The position numbers were made by a program, and so were the translations under genes. Under the pieces are notes generated by a model that was given only the letters and a program-made list of their open reading frames with translations, made no database searches and had not been told where the DNA came from. Below are positions 24,599 to 34,176 of a DNA stretch of 64,000 bases, piece after piece. The DNA is from Arthrobacter sp. AFG7.2 (lineage in GTDB: Bacteria; Actinomycetota; Actinomycetes; Actinomycetales; Micrococcaceae). The stretch is from assembly GCF_002892835.1 (NCBI RefSeq), contig NZ_PJMB01000004.1, forward strand, positions 310,001-374,000, written 5' to 3'. Position 1 is the first letter of the stretch. Every line of letters begins with the position of its first letter.

Positions 24599-25816
24599 AT
24601 GCAGCAGGGAGTGGAACAGCTGGTGGAGCAGGTGGCGCAGAAGCTGGGCCGGGGCCTCTCGCTGGAGGACTTGGACGGGGTACTCCTTGCCTACAGCTCC
24701 AACCAGTCCCATGCGGACCGGGTTCGGGTGAACTTCCTGCTGAGCAAGAAAGTGCCGGCGGACGTCAGCGCCTGGCAGCTCTCACACGGCATCGCCACTG
24801 CTGTCCGGCCGGTGGTGGTTCCCGCCAACCCGGACCTGGGCATGCTGGGCCGGGTCTGCGTTCCGCTCATGGTTCGAGGATTCCGGGTGGGCTACCTGTG
24901 GGTACAGCAGGACTCCGAGGACGAAAACCCGGCTGCGATCCTCACCCAGCTGCCGGCCGTCAACCACGAGTTGGAGATGCTGTCCGGGCTCCTGCTCGAC
25001 TCGAACACAGCAGAGTCCGAGTTCCGGCGCGGGCGTGAGCGGGAGTTCCTGTCCGCGTGCGCCGGGGAAGCCAACGCCGTGGCCGCCGTCGGAGGCTGGA
25101 AGGAAATCCAGGGCCGCGGTCCCTGGCAGATGGTCACTGTCCTCGATGCGGACGGCTGGGCCGGCGGGCCTGATCCCATCGCGTCCACCCTGATCCACCG
25201 CTCGGCAGCGCTCCAGGCGACCATCGGCGTTGATACCGCCCTGTTCAGTGCCGGTACGGACACCCATGCGGTGGTCCTGTTCCGAGAATTGTCCGGCAGG
25301 GCCAACCATGCCCAGGTGCTGGTGCACTACCAGCTGGAACTTGCCAAGCGCTCCGGCCGGCCCGTGCACCGCATCATCCTGGGGCTCAGCGAGGGCTTTG
25401 GCCGGCCGCGGGAGCTCGCGGCGGCCTACCGGCAATCGAAGGTGGCGGCACAGGCCGCCGCCGTGGACCCCCAGCTCGGAGAACTTGTCGACTGCCGCGC
25501 AACCGGCATCTACCAGCTCCTTGCATCTGCCGGCGGAGGCGCCAGTGCCTGGGCTGACTCAGGGTCCGTCTACTTCCGCATGCTGGAGGACCACGACCGC
25601 AACCATGAGCTTCTTCCGGTCCTGGAACTCCTGTACGACAACGACGGCTCCGTCCAGGACGTGGCCACCAGGCTCCACCTGCACCGCAGCAGTATCTACA
25701 ACAGGCTCGGCAGGATCCGCCAGCTGCTGGGCGTGGATCCGCTCAAGGGGATGCCCCGCCTTGAGCTCCACGCAGCACTGAAAATGCGTCGGTGGGCCGG
25801 CCGGCCCCGAATCTAG
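24599..25816 (+). CDS. PucR/CdaR-family transcription regulator, probable activator of ald
   Basis: 405 residues. The N-terminal 140 residues resemble a sensory (GAF-like) domain; a central region about 165-300 corresponds to the degenerate GGDEF-like segment found in PucR proteins; the last 65 residues carry the PucR-type helix-turn-helix ([41 protein letters not shown]). This HTH_30 pattern with HRSSIYNRL is diagnostic. In Bacillus the PucR-type protein AdeR activates alanine dehydrogenase; the divergent placement here supports the same job. Ligand unknown, possibly alanine. Ends overlapping by 4 bases with the convergent HTH gene. Confidence 0.88.
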   Translation: MQQGVEQLVEQVAQKLGRGLSLEDLDGVLLAYSSNQSHADRVRVNFLLSKKVPADVSAWQLSHGIATAVRPVVVPANPDLGMLGRVCVPLMVRGFRVGYLWVQQDSEDENPAAILTQLPAVNHELEMLSGLLLDSNTAESEFRRGREREFLSACAGEANAVAAVGGWKEIQGRGPWQMVTVLDADGWAGGPDPIASTLIHRSAALQATIGVDTALFSAGTDTHAVVLFRELSGRANHAQVLVHYQLELAKRSGRPVHRIILGLSEGFGRPRELAAAYRQSKVAAQAAAVDPQLGELVDCRATGIYQLLASAGGGASAWADSGSVYFRMLEDHDRNHELLPVLELLYDNDGSVQDVATRLHLHRSSIYNRLGRIRQLLGVDPLKGMPRLELHAALKMRRWAGRPRI

Positions 25817-26220
25817 GCGCCCTTCCCCGGATCCCCTGCCTGGTCGCGTTGCTCGGCCTTCTTCTGCTTCCCCAGCCAGGCCATGATGGCCGCCCGGGGA
25901 ATCCGCCGGTGGCTGCCGCGGTATTCCACCGGGATCTCCCCACGGTCCGTCATGTTGCGCAGGTACGTGTGGGAAATCCCTGCCAGCTCTGCTGCCCTGG
26001 ACGTGGTGAGCATGTCCTCCACGCTGCTGACGGTGACCGCTTCGCCGCGGCTGAGCCGGTGCAGGAGATCCACGACGGCGTCCCTCGCCAGGGGTGGAAG
26101 CCGGTGGACTGTGCCGTCCACAAAAACGGTGATGTCATCCCCGCCCGCCAGCGCCCGGCCCAGCTTTTCAGCGTCCTCCGGAGGGAGGGCGTCAGTTAAC
26201 CGGGGAGCGATGAGTGCCAT
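25813..26220 (-). CDS. Excisionase/antitoxin-like helix-turn-helix protein, without a toxin partner
   Basis: 135 residues. Residues 66-118 form a MerR/excisionase-type winged helix: TTSRAAELAGISHTYLRNMTDRGEIPVEYRGSHRRIPRAAIMAWL, matching the DNA-binding domain used by excisionases and by antitoxins of PIN-type toxin systems. The N-terminal 60 residues (PPEDAEKLGRALAGGDDITVFVDGTVHRLPP) match the usual N-terminal part of the antitoxin group. Normally a PIN RNase follows downstream; here the downstream side is occupied by the convergent PucR gene, so there is no toxin. It may be an orphan antitoxin or a free-standing regulator. Leaderless -10 TAGGCT six bases before the ATG. Confidence 0.75.
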   Translation of the reverse strand: MALIAPRLTDALPPEDAEKLGRALAGGDDITVFVDGTVHRLPPLARDAVVDLLHRLSRGEAVTVSSVEDMLTTSRAAELAGISHTYLRNMTDRGEIPVEYRGSHRRIPRAAIMAWLGKQKKAEQRDQAGDPGKGA

Positions 26221-26226
26221 GGATTC

Positions 26227-26263
26227 AGCCTACCGGCGGCCACCCAGTCCCGGGCGGTATGCT
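26227..26263. promoter_or_regulatory. Divergent leaderless promoters
   Basis: TAGGCT on the minus strand (26227-26232) lies six bases from the HTH gene ATG (26220), and TATGCT on the plus strand (26258-26263) lies six bases from the hydrolase ATG (26270). The whole divergent region between start codons is only 49 bases, so the two promoters must share or compete for polymerase. Confidence 0.5.
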
Positions 26264-26269
26264 CGCCAG

Positions 26270-27073
26270 ATGGAACTTAGCGGCGCGCAGGATGTTGAAT
26301 CGGGGGGATTGAGGGGCAAGCTCTACGCCTCATTGCTCCCCGCCGGGCCCCGGGTCCGGCCAGCCTACGTGCTGCTGCACGGCATTGGTGTCTCCCACCG
26401 GTACCTAGCCCGGCTGCATCTTGAGCTGGCAGAGAAAGCGGACGTTTATACCTTCGACCTTCCGGGCTTCGGAAAGGCATCACGGCCGCCGCACCAATTG
26501 CAGATCGAGGACTTTGCGGCGTTTGTGGACGCAGTCCTGACGGAGGCCGGCGTTTCCCGTTATGTGGTGGTGGGCCATTCGATGGGTGCTCAATTTGCGG
26601 TGGAACTGGCGCTCCGGCAACCCGACCGGGTCGCCGGAGCTGTGTTGATGGGACCTGTGGTGGATACGCCCAGGAAGACAGTCACCCGGCAGGCCCTGGC
26701 GCTGACGCGTGACGCACTGTTCAGGGAAAGCCTGACCTCCAACGCTCTCGTTTTCGGCGACTACTTCAGGGCGGGCCCGCGCTGGTACCTGACCGAACTG
26801 CCCGTGATGATGGCCTACCCCACCGAGGAAAGGCTGGCAGCGGTCAGCCAGCCCGTCCTGGTCCTCCGCGGCGCCAGGGACCCCGTTGCGCGCCGTCCCT
26901 GGTGTGAACGCCTGGTACAGGTGGCGTCGCACGGCAGCATGGCAGAAGTGCCGGGGCAGGGCCACGTGGTCCAGCACACCGCCCCGGACGCTGCCGCGGA
27001 GATCATCACTGATTGGGTGCGGGCAGCGGCCTTGCCGGCATCAAGCCACAAGACCGCCACTCCTGAGGCGTAG
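26270..27073 (+). CDS. Alpha/beta hydrolase
   Basis: 267 residues from ATG 26270, selected because TATGCT lies six bases upstream; a 17-codon longer start at 26219 is possible. Classic alpha/beta hydrolase: oxyanion region LLHGIG at 35-40, nucleophile elbow VGHSMG with S104, catalytic Asp likely D204 in LRGARDPVARR, and H232 in GQGHVVQ. Lip-type cap around 135-185. Substrate class is undetermined (esterase, lactonase or C-C hydrolase). Shares a 49-bp divergent promoter region with the HTH protein. Confidence 0.88.
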   Translation: MELSGAQDVESGGLRGKLYASLLPAGPRVRPAYVLLHGIGVSHRYLARLHLELAEKADVYTFDLPGFGKASRPPHQLQIEDFAAFVDAVLTEAGVSRYVVVGHSMGAQFAVELALRQPDRVAGAVLMGPVVDTPRKTVTRQALALTRDALFRESLTSNALVFGDYFRAGPRWYLTELPVMMAYPTEERLAAVSQPVLVLRGARDPVARRPWCERLVQVASHGSMAEVPGQGHVVQHTAPDAAAEIITDWVRAAALPASSHKTATPEA

Positions 27074-27081
27074 CGTTCCGG

Positions 27082-28767
27082 CTAGAGCCCCAGCTCTTCC
27101 AGGACCGGCAGCTTTTCCCGGACCCACGCCCGCGCTTCCGTCGCGCTGGGGGCGGACAGGGCGAGTTTCGCCAGCTGCTGCGCTTCGTCCAGCGTGACCG
27201 TCTTGAGTACCGCTGCAACCGCAGCGAGGGACCGGGCCGTCATGGACAGCGTGCTCACACCCAGGCCGGTGAGGACGACGGCGAGGGCCGGGTCCGCAGC
27301 TGCCTCACCACAGACGCCCACGGGCTTGTTGTTCCCCTCCGCGCGCGATCCTTCAACAGTCAGCCCCACCAGTCGGAGGACGGCGGGCTGCCACGGGGTG
27401 TTCAGGTTGGCAAGCGGGCCGAGCTGGCGGTCCGCTGCCATGGCGTACTGGGTGAGGTCGTTGGTGCCGAGGCTCGCGAAGCCGACTTCCCGGAGAATCG
27501 CTTCGGCAGTGAGGGCTGCAGAGGGAACCTCCACCATCACGCCGGGCGTCTTGATGCCGGCGTCTGAACACATGGAGGCAAAGCGGGCGGCCTCTTCCGC
27601 CGTGGAGATCATGGGGGCCATGACCCACACGTCCGCCTCGGAATCCTTCTCTGCCAGTGCGATTGCCTCCAGCTGGCGGTCCAGGACTCCGGGGGTGGTG
27701 AAGTCGGTGCGGTAGCCGCGGACGCCCAAAGCGGGGTTGGGTTCGGTGGAGTCGGTCAGGAAGGGGAGCGGCTTGTCAGCGCCGGCATCGAGCGTGCGCA
27801 GGACCACCTTTTTGCTCGGGAAGGCATCAAAAACTTTTTTGTAGGCGACGGCCTGTTCTTCAACGCTCGGTTCAGTGTCCCGTTCCAGGAAGCAGAACTC
27901 GGTGCGGAACAACCCCACGCCCTGGGCGCCGAGCTGCGCGGCCGCTTCGGCATCCTTGCCGCCGCCCACGTTGGCGAGCAGCGGGACCAGGTGGCCGTCC
28001 GCCGTCGCACCTGTGCCGCTGAACTCGGCCAGCAGGGAAGCCGTGGCAGCCCAGGCCTCTGCTGCCGCGCGAAGTGACTCGTCAGGCTCGGAGGTCACCG
28101 CCCCGGCTGCGCCGTCCAAGTACACTTCGGTACCGTCCGGAAGTTCGTCCACGCCGACGGCGGCGACGACGGCGGGAAGGCCGAGGGACCGGGCGATGAT
28201 GGCGGTGTGGGACTGCGGTCCGCCGCCTGAGGTGACAAGTGCCAGGACCTTGTTGGGGTCCAGGGTGGCGGTGTCGGCCGGGGCCAGGTCCTCGGCCACC
28301 AGGACGAACGGCGTGGTGGAGGCAGGAATGCCCGGCGCGGGCACGCCCCGCAGCTCGGCGACAATGCGGGCGCGCACGTCCAGGACGTCGGTTGCCCGTT
28401 CCGCCATGTAGCCGCCCAGGTTGTGGAGCATTTCCGAGACGGAGGAGCCGGACTCCCAGATGGCGCGTTCTGCGGATGTTCCGCGGGCAACCAGCTTGGC
28501 GGCACCCTTGATCAGCATGGTGTCCTTGGCCATCAGGGCCGTGGCCTCCAGGACAGCCTTTCCGTCGCCGGTAGCGTGGGCGGCGCGGGCCTTCAATTCA
28601 TCGTGCACGGCCTGGGAGGCGGCCTTCAGTGCCGCAGTTGCTTCCTCGGCGGTGTTCCCGGGTGCCAGCTGTTCGCCGGCAGGGGGTTCGCTGATGGGTT
28701 TGGGCATCTGCCGGACGGTGCCGATGACGCGGCCTGGGCTGACGCCTACTCCTGGGAAGTTCTGCAC
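27082..28767 (-). CDS. ptsI: PTS enzyme I (phosphoenolpyruvate-protein phosphotransferase)
   Basis: 561 residues, normal for enzyme I. It takes phosphate from phosphoenolpyruvate and passes it to HPr. N-terminal domain with the phosphorylated histidine H187 in SGGGPQSHTAIIARSLGLPAVV; PEP-binding barrel from about 250 onward with LFRTEFCFLERD, VLRTLDAGADKPLPF, SLGTNDLTQYAMAADR and the active-site cysteine loop GVCGEAAADP near 485. Ends only nine bases from the convergent hydrolase. Divergent from a TetR gene and the mannitol enzyme II, so it probably serves that transporter. No HPr gene is in the window. Confidence 0.95.
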   Translation of the reverse strand: MQNFPGVGVSPGRVIGTVRQMPKPISEPPAGEQLAPGNTAEEATAALKAASQAVHDELKARAAHATGDGKAVLEATALMAKDTMLIKGAAKLVARGTSAERAIWESGSSVSEMLHNLGGYMAERATDVLDVRARIVAELRGVPAPGIPASTTPFVLVAEDLAPADTATLDPNKVLALVTSGGGPQSHTAIIARSLGLPAVVAAVGVDELPDGTEVYLDGAAGAVTSEPDESLRAAAEAWAATASLLAEFSGTGATADGHLVPLLANVGGGKDAEAAAQLGAQGVGLFRTEFCFLERDTEPSVEEQAVAYKKVFDAFPSKKVVLRTLDAGADKPLPFLTDSTEPNPALGVRGYRTDFTTPGVLDRQLEAIALAEKDSEADVWVMAPMISTAEEAARFASMCSDAGIKTPGVMVEVPSAALTAEAILREVGFASLGTNDLTQYAMAADRQLGPLANLNTPWQPAVLRLVGLTVEGSRAEGNNKPVGVCGEAAADPALAVVLTGLGVSTLSMTARSLAAVAAVLKTVTLDEAQQLAKLALSAPSATEARAWVREKLPVLEELGL

Positions 28768-28895
28768 TGAAGGTCCTCATTCTCTGCCGGTTGCCAGGCC
28801 CGCCCGTATGCCCGGCGTCATGCCGGTCCGCTGGAGGACTGCTGCATCCGGAAGCGGAAAACGTGCCTGAAAAAAATTGTATGTGATTCAGTTCA

Positions 28896-28910
28896 TATAG
28901 CATTGCTATA
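28896..28910. promoter_or_regulatory. Perfect 15-bp palindrome between ptsI and the TetR gene
   Basis: TATAGCA-T-TGCTATA with perfect 7-bp arms, 19 bases before the TetR start codon and overlapping its promoter region (-10 candidate TAGGGT 28916-28921, seven bases from the ATG). Likely the operator of the TetR protein and possibly of ptsI too. Confidence 0.65.
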
Positions 28911-28928
28911 GGTGCTAGGGTAGCGGTT

Positions 28929-29657
28929 ATGAGTTTGGATGGCCAGCTTCCCCCCAAAATGCGGCTGCTTCGTGCTGCCGCAGAGTTGTTGGCCAACTCT
29001 GGGGGAGCCCCCGTCTCCACCCGCCAGATCACCCAGCTGGCTGGAGTCACGGCTCCCACGCTGTACCACCACTTCGGTGACAAGGAAGGCCTGTTTGACG
29101 CCGTCGTCGCCGCAGGGTTTGAAGAATATGTTGCGGGCGAAAGGGATTTTGCCCCCTCCGGACAGCCGCTTGAGGACATCCGGAGAATGTGGGACAACCA
29201 TGTCCAGTTCGGGCTGAACCAGCCGGAGCTGTACCTGGTGATGTTCGGCAATATCCGCCCGGAAAGCCGGCCGGCAATCGTCGCAGATGCCGAGGCGCTG
29301 ATGGAGGAGATGCTGAACAAGGCAGCGGTGGCGGGCCAGCTGAACGTCCAGCCCCGGGAAGCGGCCAGGTCCATCCTGGCGGCTAACGTGGGCGTGACGC
29401 TGATGCTGATTGCGGAGCCCGCCTCCGATCGGAACCTCGAATTGTCCACCATGACCCGGGACGCCATGATCTTTGCGGTGTCAGCCGAGCCCGCCCCCGG
29501 CGCGGCTCCCGGGGACACCGGAAAGTCCTCGGTGGTGGTGGCAGCGATCGCCCTGAACGCCGCACTTCAGGCCTCGCACTCTGACCAGCTTTCAAGCTCG
29601 GAACTCAAGCTTTTCCTCGAATGGCTTCACCGCATCTCCACCAGCCCGGCCGGCTGA
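28929..29657 (+). CDS. TetR/AcrR-family regulator, between ptsI and the mannitol PTS genes
   Basis: 242 residues. Helix-turn-helix at about 10-60: MRLLRAAAELLANSGGAPVSTRQITQLAGVTAPTLYHHFGDKEGLF in outline, with the recognition helix APTLYHHF. The C-terminal ligand domain is followed from about residue 190 by an Ala/Ser-rich tail (SAEPAPGAAPGDTGKSS). It lies between PTS enzyme I and the mannitol enzyme II, so sugar or phosphosugar control of both is plausible but inferred; mannitol genes in other bacteria use MtlR-type or DeoR-type regulators instead. Leaderless-type -10 seven bases upstream. Confidence 0.85.
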   Translation: MSLDGQLPPKMRLLRAAAELLANSGGAPVSTRQITQLAGVTAPTLYHHFGDKEGLFDAVVAAGFEEYVAGERDFAPSGQPLEDIRRMWDNHVQFGLNQPELYLVMFGNIRPESRPAIVADAEALMEEMLNKAAVAGQLNVQPREAARSILAANVGVTLMLIAEPASDRNLELSTMTRDAMIFAVSAEPAPGAAPGDTGKSSVVVAAIALNAALQASHSDQLSSSELKLFLEWLHRISTSPAG

Positions 29658-29700
29658 CAACGCAGGACCCGGCAGAACGTCGTCGTAAGTATCGGAACAT

Positions 29701-29716
29701 CCTGCGAAGCCGCAGG
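29701..29716 (+). promoter_or_regulatory. Small stem in the mtlA leader
   Basis: CCTGCG-AAGC-CGCAGG, perfect 6-bp stem, 20 bases before the mtlA ATG, next to the ribosome site. Could shield or present the site in the mRNA. Confidence 0.3.
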
Positions 29717-29736
29717 AATGACGGTTAGGAAATCAC

Positions 29737-31836
29737 ATGGCAACAGAGACAGTTGCAAAACCCCGCACGAGCGCGAGGGTGCACGTGCAAAAGTTCGGGA
29801 CGTTCCTGTCCGGCATGATCATGCCCAATATCGGTGCCTTTATTGCCTGGGGGCTCATCACCGCGCTGTTTATCGAGAAGGGCTGGTTCCCTGTTCCGCA
29901 GCTGGGCGGCTTCGGCGAGACGGACGGTGTGGCAAACACCGGGCTGGTGGGCCCAATGATCAACTACCTGCTGCCGCTGCTGATCGCCTACACCGGCGGC
30001 AGGATGGTCTACGACGTCCGCGGCGGTGTGGTGGGCGCCATCGGCACCATGGGTGTGATCGTGGGTGCCGGCATCCCCATGTTCATCGGCGCCATGATCA
30101 TGGGCCCACTGGGCGGCTGGACCATGAAGAAGATCGACTCGATCTGGGACGGCAAGATCCGCCCCGGCTTCGAGATGCTGGTCAACAACTTCTCCGCCGG
30201 CATTTGGGGCGCCTTGCTGGCGATGCTGGGTTTCTACGGCATCGCCCCCCTGGTTTCCGCGTTCAGCACAGGTGCCGGCAACGTAGTGCAGTTCCTGGTG
30301 GACAACGGCCTGCTGCCCCTCACCAGCATCTTCATTGAACCCGCCAAGGTGCTCTTCCTCAACAACGCCATCAACCACGGCGTGCTCACCCCGCTCGGCG
30401 TCCAGCAGTCGCTGGAGCAGGGCAAATCCATCCTGTTCCTGCTTGAGGCCAACCCCGGACCGGGCTTCGGCATCCTGCTCGCCTACATGTTCTTTGGCCG
30501 CGGCGCCGCCAAGGCATCCGCTCCCGGTGCCGCCATCATCCACTTCCTGGGCGGCATTCACGAGATCTACTTCCCCTACGTTTTGATGCGCCCGCTGCTC
30601 ATCCTCGCTGCCATCGCCGGCGGCATGACGGGCATCGCCACCCTGGCCATCACCAACTCGGGCCTGGTGGCGCCGGCCGCACCCGGCTCCATTTTCGCCG
30701 TGCTCGCCCAGACCTCCCGGGACAGCTACCTCGGAGTGATCCTCGCGGTCCTGCTGGCGACGGCGGCATCCTTCGTGGTGGCCTCCATCATCATGAAGAC
30801 CACCAAGCACAGCGATGAGGGAGACCTCAACGACGCCACCTCAAAGATGGAGCAGATGAAGGGCAAGAAGAGCTCTGTATCCTCCACCTTGACCGGTGCC
30901 GGCGCCGGTGCGGCTGCCGCAGGCGGCGGCGTTGGTGTCCTCGCCGGTCCGGTACGGAACATCGTGTTCGCGTGCGACGCCGGCATGGGCTCCAGTGCCA
31001 TGGGCGCCTCGGTGCTCCGCAATAAGATCAAGGCGGCCGGCTTCCCGGACGTGAAGGTCACCAACGCCTCCATCGCCAACCTGCGCGACGAGTACGACGT
31101 GGTGATCACGCACCAGGACCTGACCGAGCGTGCCAAGCCGGCCACGGCCAGCGCCGCGCACTACTCCGTGGACAACTTCATGAGCAGCCCGCGCTACGAC
31201 GAGATTGTGGAACTGGTGCGGGAAAGCAACACCGACGGCGGAACAATGCCAGGCACCGAACCGGACGCCGGGACCCCCGGCGGAGCCACAGCAGCAGGAA
31301 CGACGGCAGCGGCTGCGGCCGGAGCCGGTGCCGCTACACGGGGCGCCCACGCTGCTGACGCGCCGGTGGACGCAAGCCCCGGCGCCGAACCCGCATCCGG
31401 AACCCCTGAGATCCTCGCCCGCGAGAGCGTGGTGCTGGACGGCTCGGCCACTACCCGTGACGCCGCCATCGACGAGGCGGGCCGGCTGCTGCTGGCGCGC
31501 GGCGCGGTGGACGAGGGCTACATTGCAGCCATGCACGAGCGCGAGGAATCAGTGTCCACCTACATGGGCAGCTTCCTGGCCATTCCGCACGGCACCAACG
31601 CCGCCAAGGACCACATCCGGAAGTCCGCGGTGTCCGTGATCCGCTACCCGGAGGGCATTGACTGGAACGGCAAGCAGGTTAAGTTCGTGGTGGGCGTGGC
31701 AGGCGTCAACAACGAGCACCTGCACATCCTGTCCTCCATCGCGAAGGTCTTCACCAGCAAGGAGCAGGTTGCCCGGCTGGAGGCGGCCACTTCCGTGGAT
31801 GAAGTCCTGGATCTCTTCGGGAAGGTCAACGCATAG
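29737..31836 (+). CDS. mtlA: Mannitol-specific PTS enzyme II (fused IICBA)
   Basis: 699 residues holding all three enzyme II domains. IIC: residues 15-355, about eight membrane segments, with the substrate motif [11 protein letters not shown] (273-283). IIB: 405-495 with phosphorylated cysteine C413 in [15 protein letters not shown]: 558-699 with phosphorylated histidine H618 in SFLAIPHGT. Linkers of Ala/Gly (385-402 and 500-555) are longer and less complex than in the Escherichia coli protein. It imports and phosphorylates mannitol to mannitol-1-phosphate. The stop overlaps the next GTG by one base (TAGTG), coupling it to the dehydrogenase. Confidence 0.96.
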   Translation: MATETVAKPRTSARVHVQKFGTFLSGMIMPNIGAFIAWGLITALFIEKGWFPVPQLGGFGETDGVANTGLVGPMINYLLPLLIAYTGGRMVYDVRGGVVGAIGTMGVIVGAGIPMFIGAMIMGPLGGWTMKKIDSIWDGKIRPGFEMLVNNFSAGIWGALLAMLGFYGIAPLVSAFSTGAGNVVQFLVDNGLLPLTSIFIEPAKVLFLNNAINHGVLTPLGVQQSLEQGKSILFLLEANPGPGFGILLAYMFFGRGAAKASAPGAAIIHFLGGIHEIYFPYVLMRPLLILAAIAGGMTGIATLAITNSGLVAPAAPGSIFAVLAQTSRDSYLGVILAVLLATAASFVVASIIMKTTKHSDEGDLNDATSKMEQMKGKKSSVSSTLTGAGAGAAAAGGGVGVLAGPVRNIVFACDAGMGSSAMGASVLRNKIKAAGFPDVKVTNASIANLRDEYDVVITHQDLTERAKPATASAAHYSVDNFMSSPRYDEIVELVRESNTDGGTMPGTEPDAGTPGGATAAGTTAAAAAGAGAATRGAHAADAPVDASPGAEPASGTPEILARESVVLDGSATTRDAAIDEAGRLLLARGAVDEGYIAAMHEREESVSTYMGSFLAIPHGTNAAKDHIRKSAVSVIRYPEGIDWNGKQVKFVVGVAGVNNEHLHILSSIAKVFTSKEQVARLEAATSVDEVLDLFGKVNA

Positions 31837-32999
31837 TGAAGGCTGTTCATTTCGGGGCCGGGAACATCGGCCGGGGCTTTGTGGGCCTGCTCCTGCACGA
31901 CGCCGGGTACGAGGTGGTGTTCGCGGACGTTGCCGAGGAACTCATCACGCAGCTCGCGGCGGCGGACAGCTACGCGGTGCACGAGGTGGGGGAGAACCCT
32001 GCCGTCCGGACGGTCAACAACTTCCGGGCGCTGAACTCCACCACCCAGGAAGCGGAGCTCATCGCAGAGATTGCGACGGCGGACATTGTCACCACCGCTG
32101 TGGGCCCGCACATCCTCAAGTTCCTGGCGGCTGTCATCGCCAGGGGGATCGCTGCCAGGGAGGCCGGCCTGGCAGCGCTGCAGGTAATGGCCTGCGAGAA
32201 CGCGATCAACGCCACGGACATCCTTGCCCAGGAAGTGGCCTCCCGCCCGGAGGCCGCCGGCGGTGCACTGGAGGGACGCGCGGTGTTCGCCAACACTGCA
32301 GTGGACCGGATCGTGCCCAACCAGGAACCAGGGCAGGGCCTGGACGTCACCGTGGAAACGTTCTACGAATGGGTCATTGACCGGACGGCCTTCGCGGGCG
32401 CCGCCCCGGAGATCCCAGGTGCCACGTTTGTAGATGACCTCTCGCCGTACATCGAGCGGAAGTTGTTCACGGTGAACACCGGCCACGCGTCGGCCGCGTA
32501 CTTCGGGTTCGAGGCGGGCCTGGAGAAGATTTCCGAGGCCATGGCGGACCAGGACGTGGCGGAGGACGTCCGGGCCGTGCTGGAGGAGACCAAACAGCTC
32601 CTGGTGTCCAAGCATGGCTTCAGCAACGACGAGCAGGAAGCCTACGTCCAGAAGATCCTGGTCCGGTTCTCCAACCCGTACCTGCCCGACACCGTCAACC
32701 GGGTGGGCCGCGCGCCGCTGCGGAAGCTGAGCCGGCACGAGCGGTTCATCGGGCCGGCAGCGGAACTCGCCGAACGCGGAGTTGTTCCGGAGGCGCTCCT
32801 GGGCGCCATCGCCGCTGCGCTGCGCTTCAACGACCCCGCCGATGCGGAGGCAACCGAACTGGCTGGGATCCTCGCAGCGGCCGGCCCGGCCGATGCCACG
32901 GCGAGGATCACAGGACTGGAGCCCGCGCACCCGCTGTTCAACGCCGTCTCCACTCTGGTGGAGGAACGCCAGGCGGAACTCGCCCAAACCCCCGCCTGA
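31836..32999 (+). CDS. mtlD: Mannitol-1-phosphate 5-dehydrogenase
   Basis: 387 residues, the family's usual length, from a GTG overlapping the mtlA stop. Oxidises mannitol-1-phosphate to fructose-6-phosphate with NAD. N-terminal Rossmann motif [27 protein letters not shown] is the conserved ENxxN segment; [27 protein letters not shown] carries the catalytic lysine region (RKLFxxNTGHA), the strongest signature of the family. Completes the mannitol route with mtlA. Followed by a strong terminator at 33043-33078. Confidence 0.96.
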   Translation: MKAVHFGAGNIGRGFVGLLLHDAGYEVVFADVAEELITQLAAADSYAVHEVGENPAVRTVNNFRALNSTTQEAELIAEIATADIVTTAVGPHILKFLAAVIARGIAAREAGLAALQVMACENAINATDILAQEVASRPEAAGGALEGRAVFANTAVDRIVPNQEPGQGLDVTVETFYEWVIDRTAFAGAAPEIPGATFVDDLSPYIERKLFTVNTGHASAAYFGFEAGLEKISEAMADQDVAEDVRAVLEETKQLLVSKHGFSNDEQEAYVQKILVRFSNPYLPDTVNRVGRAPLRKLSRHERFIGPAAELAERGVVPEALLGAIAAALRFNDPADAEATELAGILAAAGPADATARITGLEPAHPLFNAVSTLVEERQAELAQTPA

Positions 33000-33042
33000 C
33001 GCCCGCGCAGATCCTGCGCCTTTTCCGCAACCCTCCTGCAAT

Positions 33043-33078
33043 CACGACGCCGGCACTCACCTGAGTGCCGGCGTCGTG
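33043..33078 (+). terminator. Terminator of the mtlA-mtlD operon
   Basis: Two perfect 17-bp arms (33043-33059 and 33062-33078) separated by only two bases; the real loop opens to about 8 bases (TCACCTGA). No long T-run follows. Confidence 0.8.
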
Positions 33079-33124
33079 CTGTGTGATCTTACTCACTAAA
33101 GGCCGGATAGTGTCACTTCCGTTT

Positions 33125-33143
33125 TGAAGTTAGCCTTCCCTTA
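33125..33143. promoter_or_regulatory. DtxR/IdeR iron box before the siderophore importer
   Basis: TGAAGTTAGCCTTCCCTTA matches the 19-bp DtxR/IdeR consensus TTAGGTTAGCCTAACCTAA at 14 positions, with the central TTAGCCT intact. It overlaps the likely promoter of the siderophore-binding protein gene (-10 near TATAGG, 33146-33151), so iron-loaded repressor would shut off the operon. Confidence 0.75.
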
Positions 33144-33204
33144 CTTATAGGCTCTGGACCATTAGGCAACGAAGTTGTGACGTATTACCCGAGCGGAGAT
33201 CAAC

Positions 33205-34152
33205 GTGAAGAAGAGGCTGTCGAGCTACCTGGGGGCACTGGCGGCGGGAGCGGCGCTTCTGACCGTCACCGCATGCGGAGGAAGCGCGACGGCGACTCCC
33301 GCCGACGAAGCAACCACCATCACCGTGGAGCACGCACAGGGCAGCACTGCCAACGTCCCCGTCAATCCGGAGAAGGTCTTCACGTTCGACCTCGGTGTCC
33401 TGGACACCATGGACGCCCTGGGCGTTGAGCCTGCAGGCGTGCCGGAAGCCACCTACCCGGAGGCGCTCAGCAAGTACGCGGACGCTAAGTACAACAAGAT
33501 CGGTTCGCTGAAGGAGCCTGACTTCGAGGCCGTCAGCGCCGGCGACCCGGACCTCATCATCATTTCCGGCCGTACCGCCGGAGCCTATGAGGAACTGAGC
33601 AAGATCGCCCCCACCATCGACCTTTCCATCGATGCCGCCCAGCCGATGGAAAGCTTCAAGGAGCAAACCCGGAAGCTGGGGACCATTTTCGACAAGTCGG
33701 CGGACGTCGACGGGAAGCTCGCCGCCGTGGACACCACGGTCGCTGAAACGAAGGCCAAGGCTGCCGGCGCCGGCAAAGGCCTCATTGTCCTGACCTCAGG
33801 CGGCGAGGTTACCGCCTACGGCGCGGGTTCCCGGTTCGGCATCATCCACGACGTCCTGGGCGTCCCCACCGCAGCCGACGTCAAGGTTGAGGGCAGCCAT
33901 GGCGAAGCTGTGTCCTTCGAGTACATCAAGCAGGTCAACCCGGACATCCTGTATGTCATCAACCGCGATACCGCGGTGGGCACCGAAGGCACCGCCGCCA
34001 ACCCCATCCTGGACAACGAACTCGTCCAGTCCACCAATGCCGCGAAGAACAACAAGGTCATGAACCTTGACCCCGCAGGCTGGTACATCGTGGGCTACGG
34101 CCTGAACAACGTCAAGGCGATGGTTGACGCCGTGGCCACCTCCGTGGCCTAG
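33205..34152 (+). CDS. Siderophore-binding lipoprotein of an iron ABC importer
   Basis: 315 residues. Lipobox VTAC gives lipidated C24. The mature part is a FecB/periplasmic-binding fold type III protein: NVPVNPEKVFTFDLGVLDTMDALG near 52-75, LKEPDFEAVSAGDPDLIIISGR, and the C-terminal NNKVMNLDPAGWYIVGYGLNNVKAM region, most like the petrobactin/catecholate receptors YclQ and CeuE. It hands ferric siderophore to the permeases encoded next. First gene of a four-gene operon; an iron box sits just upstream. Ribosome site CGGAGAT before the ATG. Confidence 0.92.
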   Translation: MKKRLSSYLGALAAGAALLTVTACGGSATATPADEATTITVEHAQGSTANVPVNPEKVFTFDLGVLDTMDALGVEPAGVPEATYPEALSKYADAKYNKIGSLKEPDFEAVSAGDPDLIIISGRTAGAYEELSKIAPTIDLSIDAAQPMESFKEQTRKLGTIFDKSADVDGKLAAVDTTVAETKAKAAGAGKGLIVLTSGGEVTAYGAGSRFGIIHDVLGVPTAADVKVEGSHGEAVSFEYIKQVNPDILYVINRDTAVGTEGTAANPILDNELVQSTNAAKNNKVMNLDPAGWYIVGYGLNNVKAMVDAVATSVA

Positions 34153-34176
34153 CACCGCGCGCCAGGCTCCAAACCC

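Noticed and set aside
25813..26220. A complete toxin-antitoxin pair
   Set aside because: Only the antitoxin-like member is present. No PIN domain open frame occurs on either side.
31644..33041. A 465-codon open frame opposite mtlA and mtlD
   Set aside because: Antisense shadow of two well-defined genes; no ribosome site and no family resemblance.
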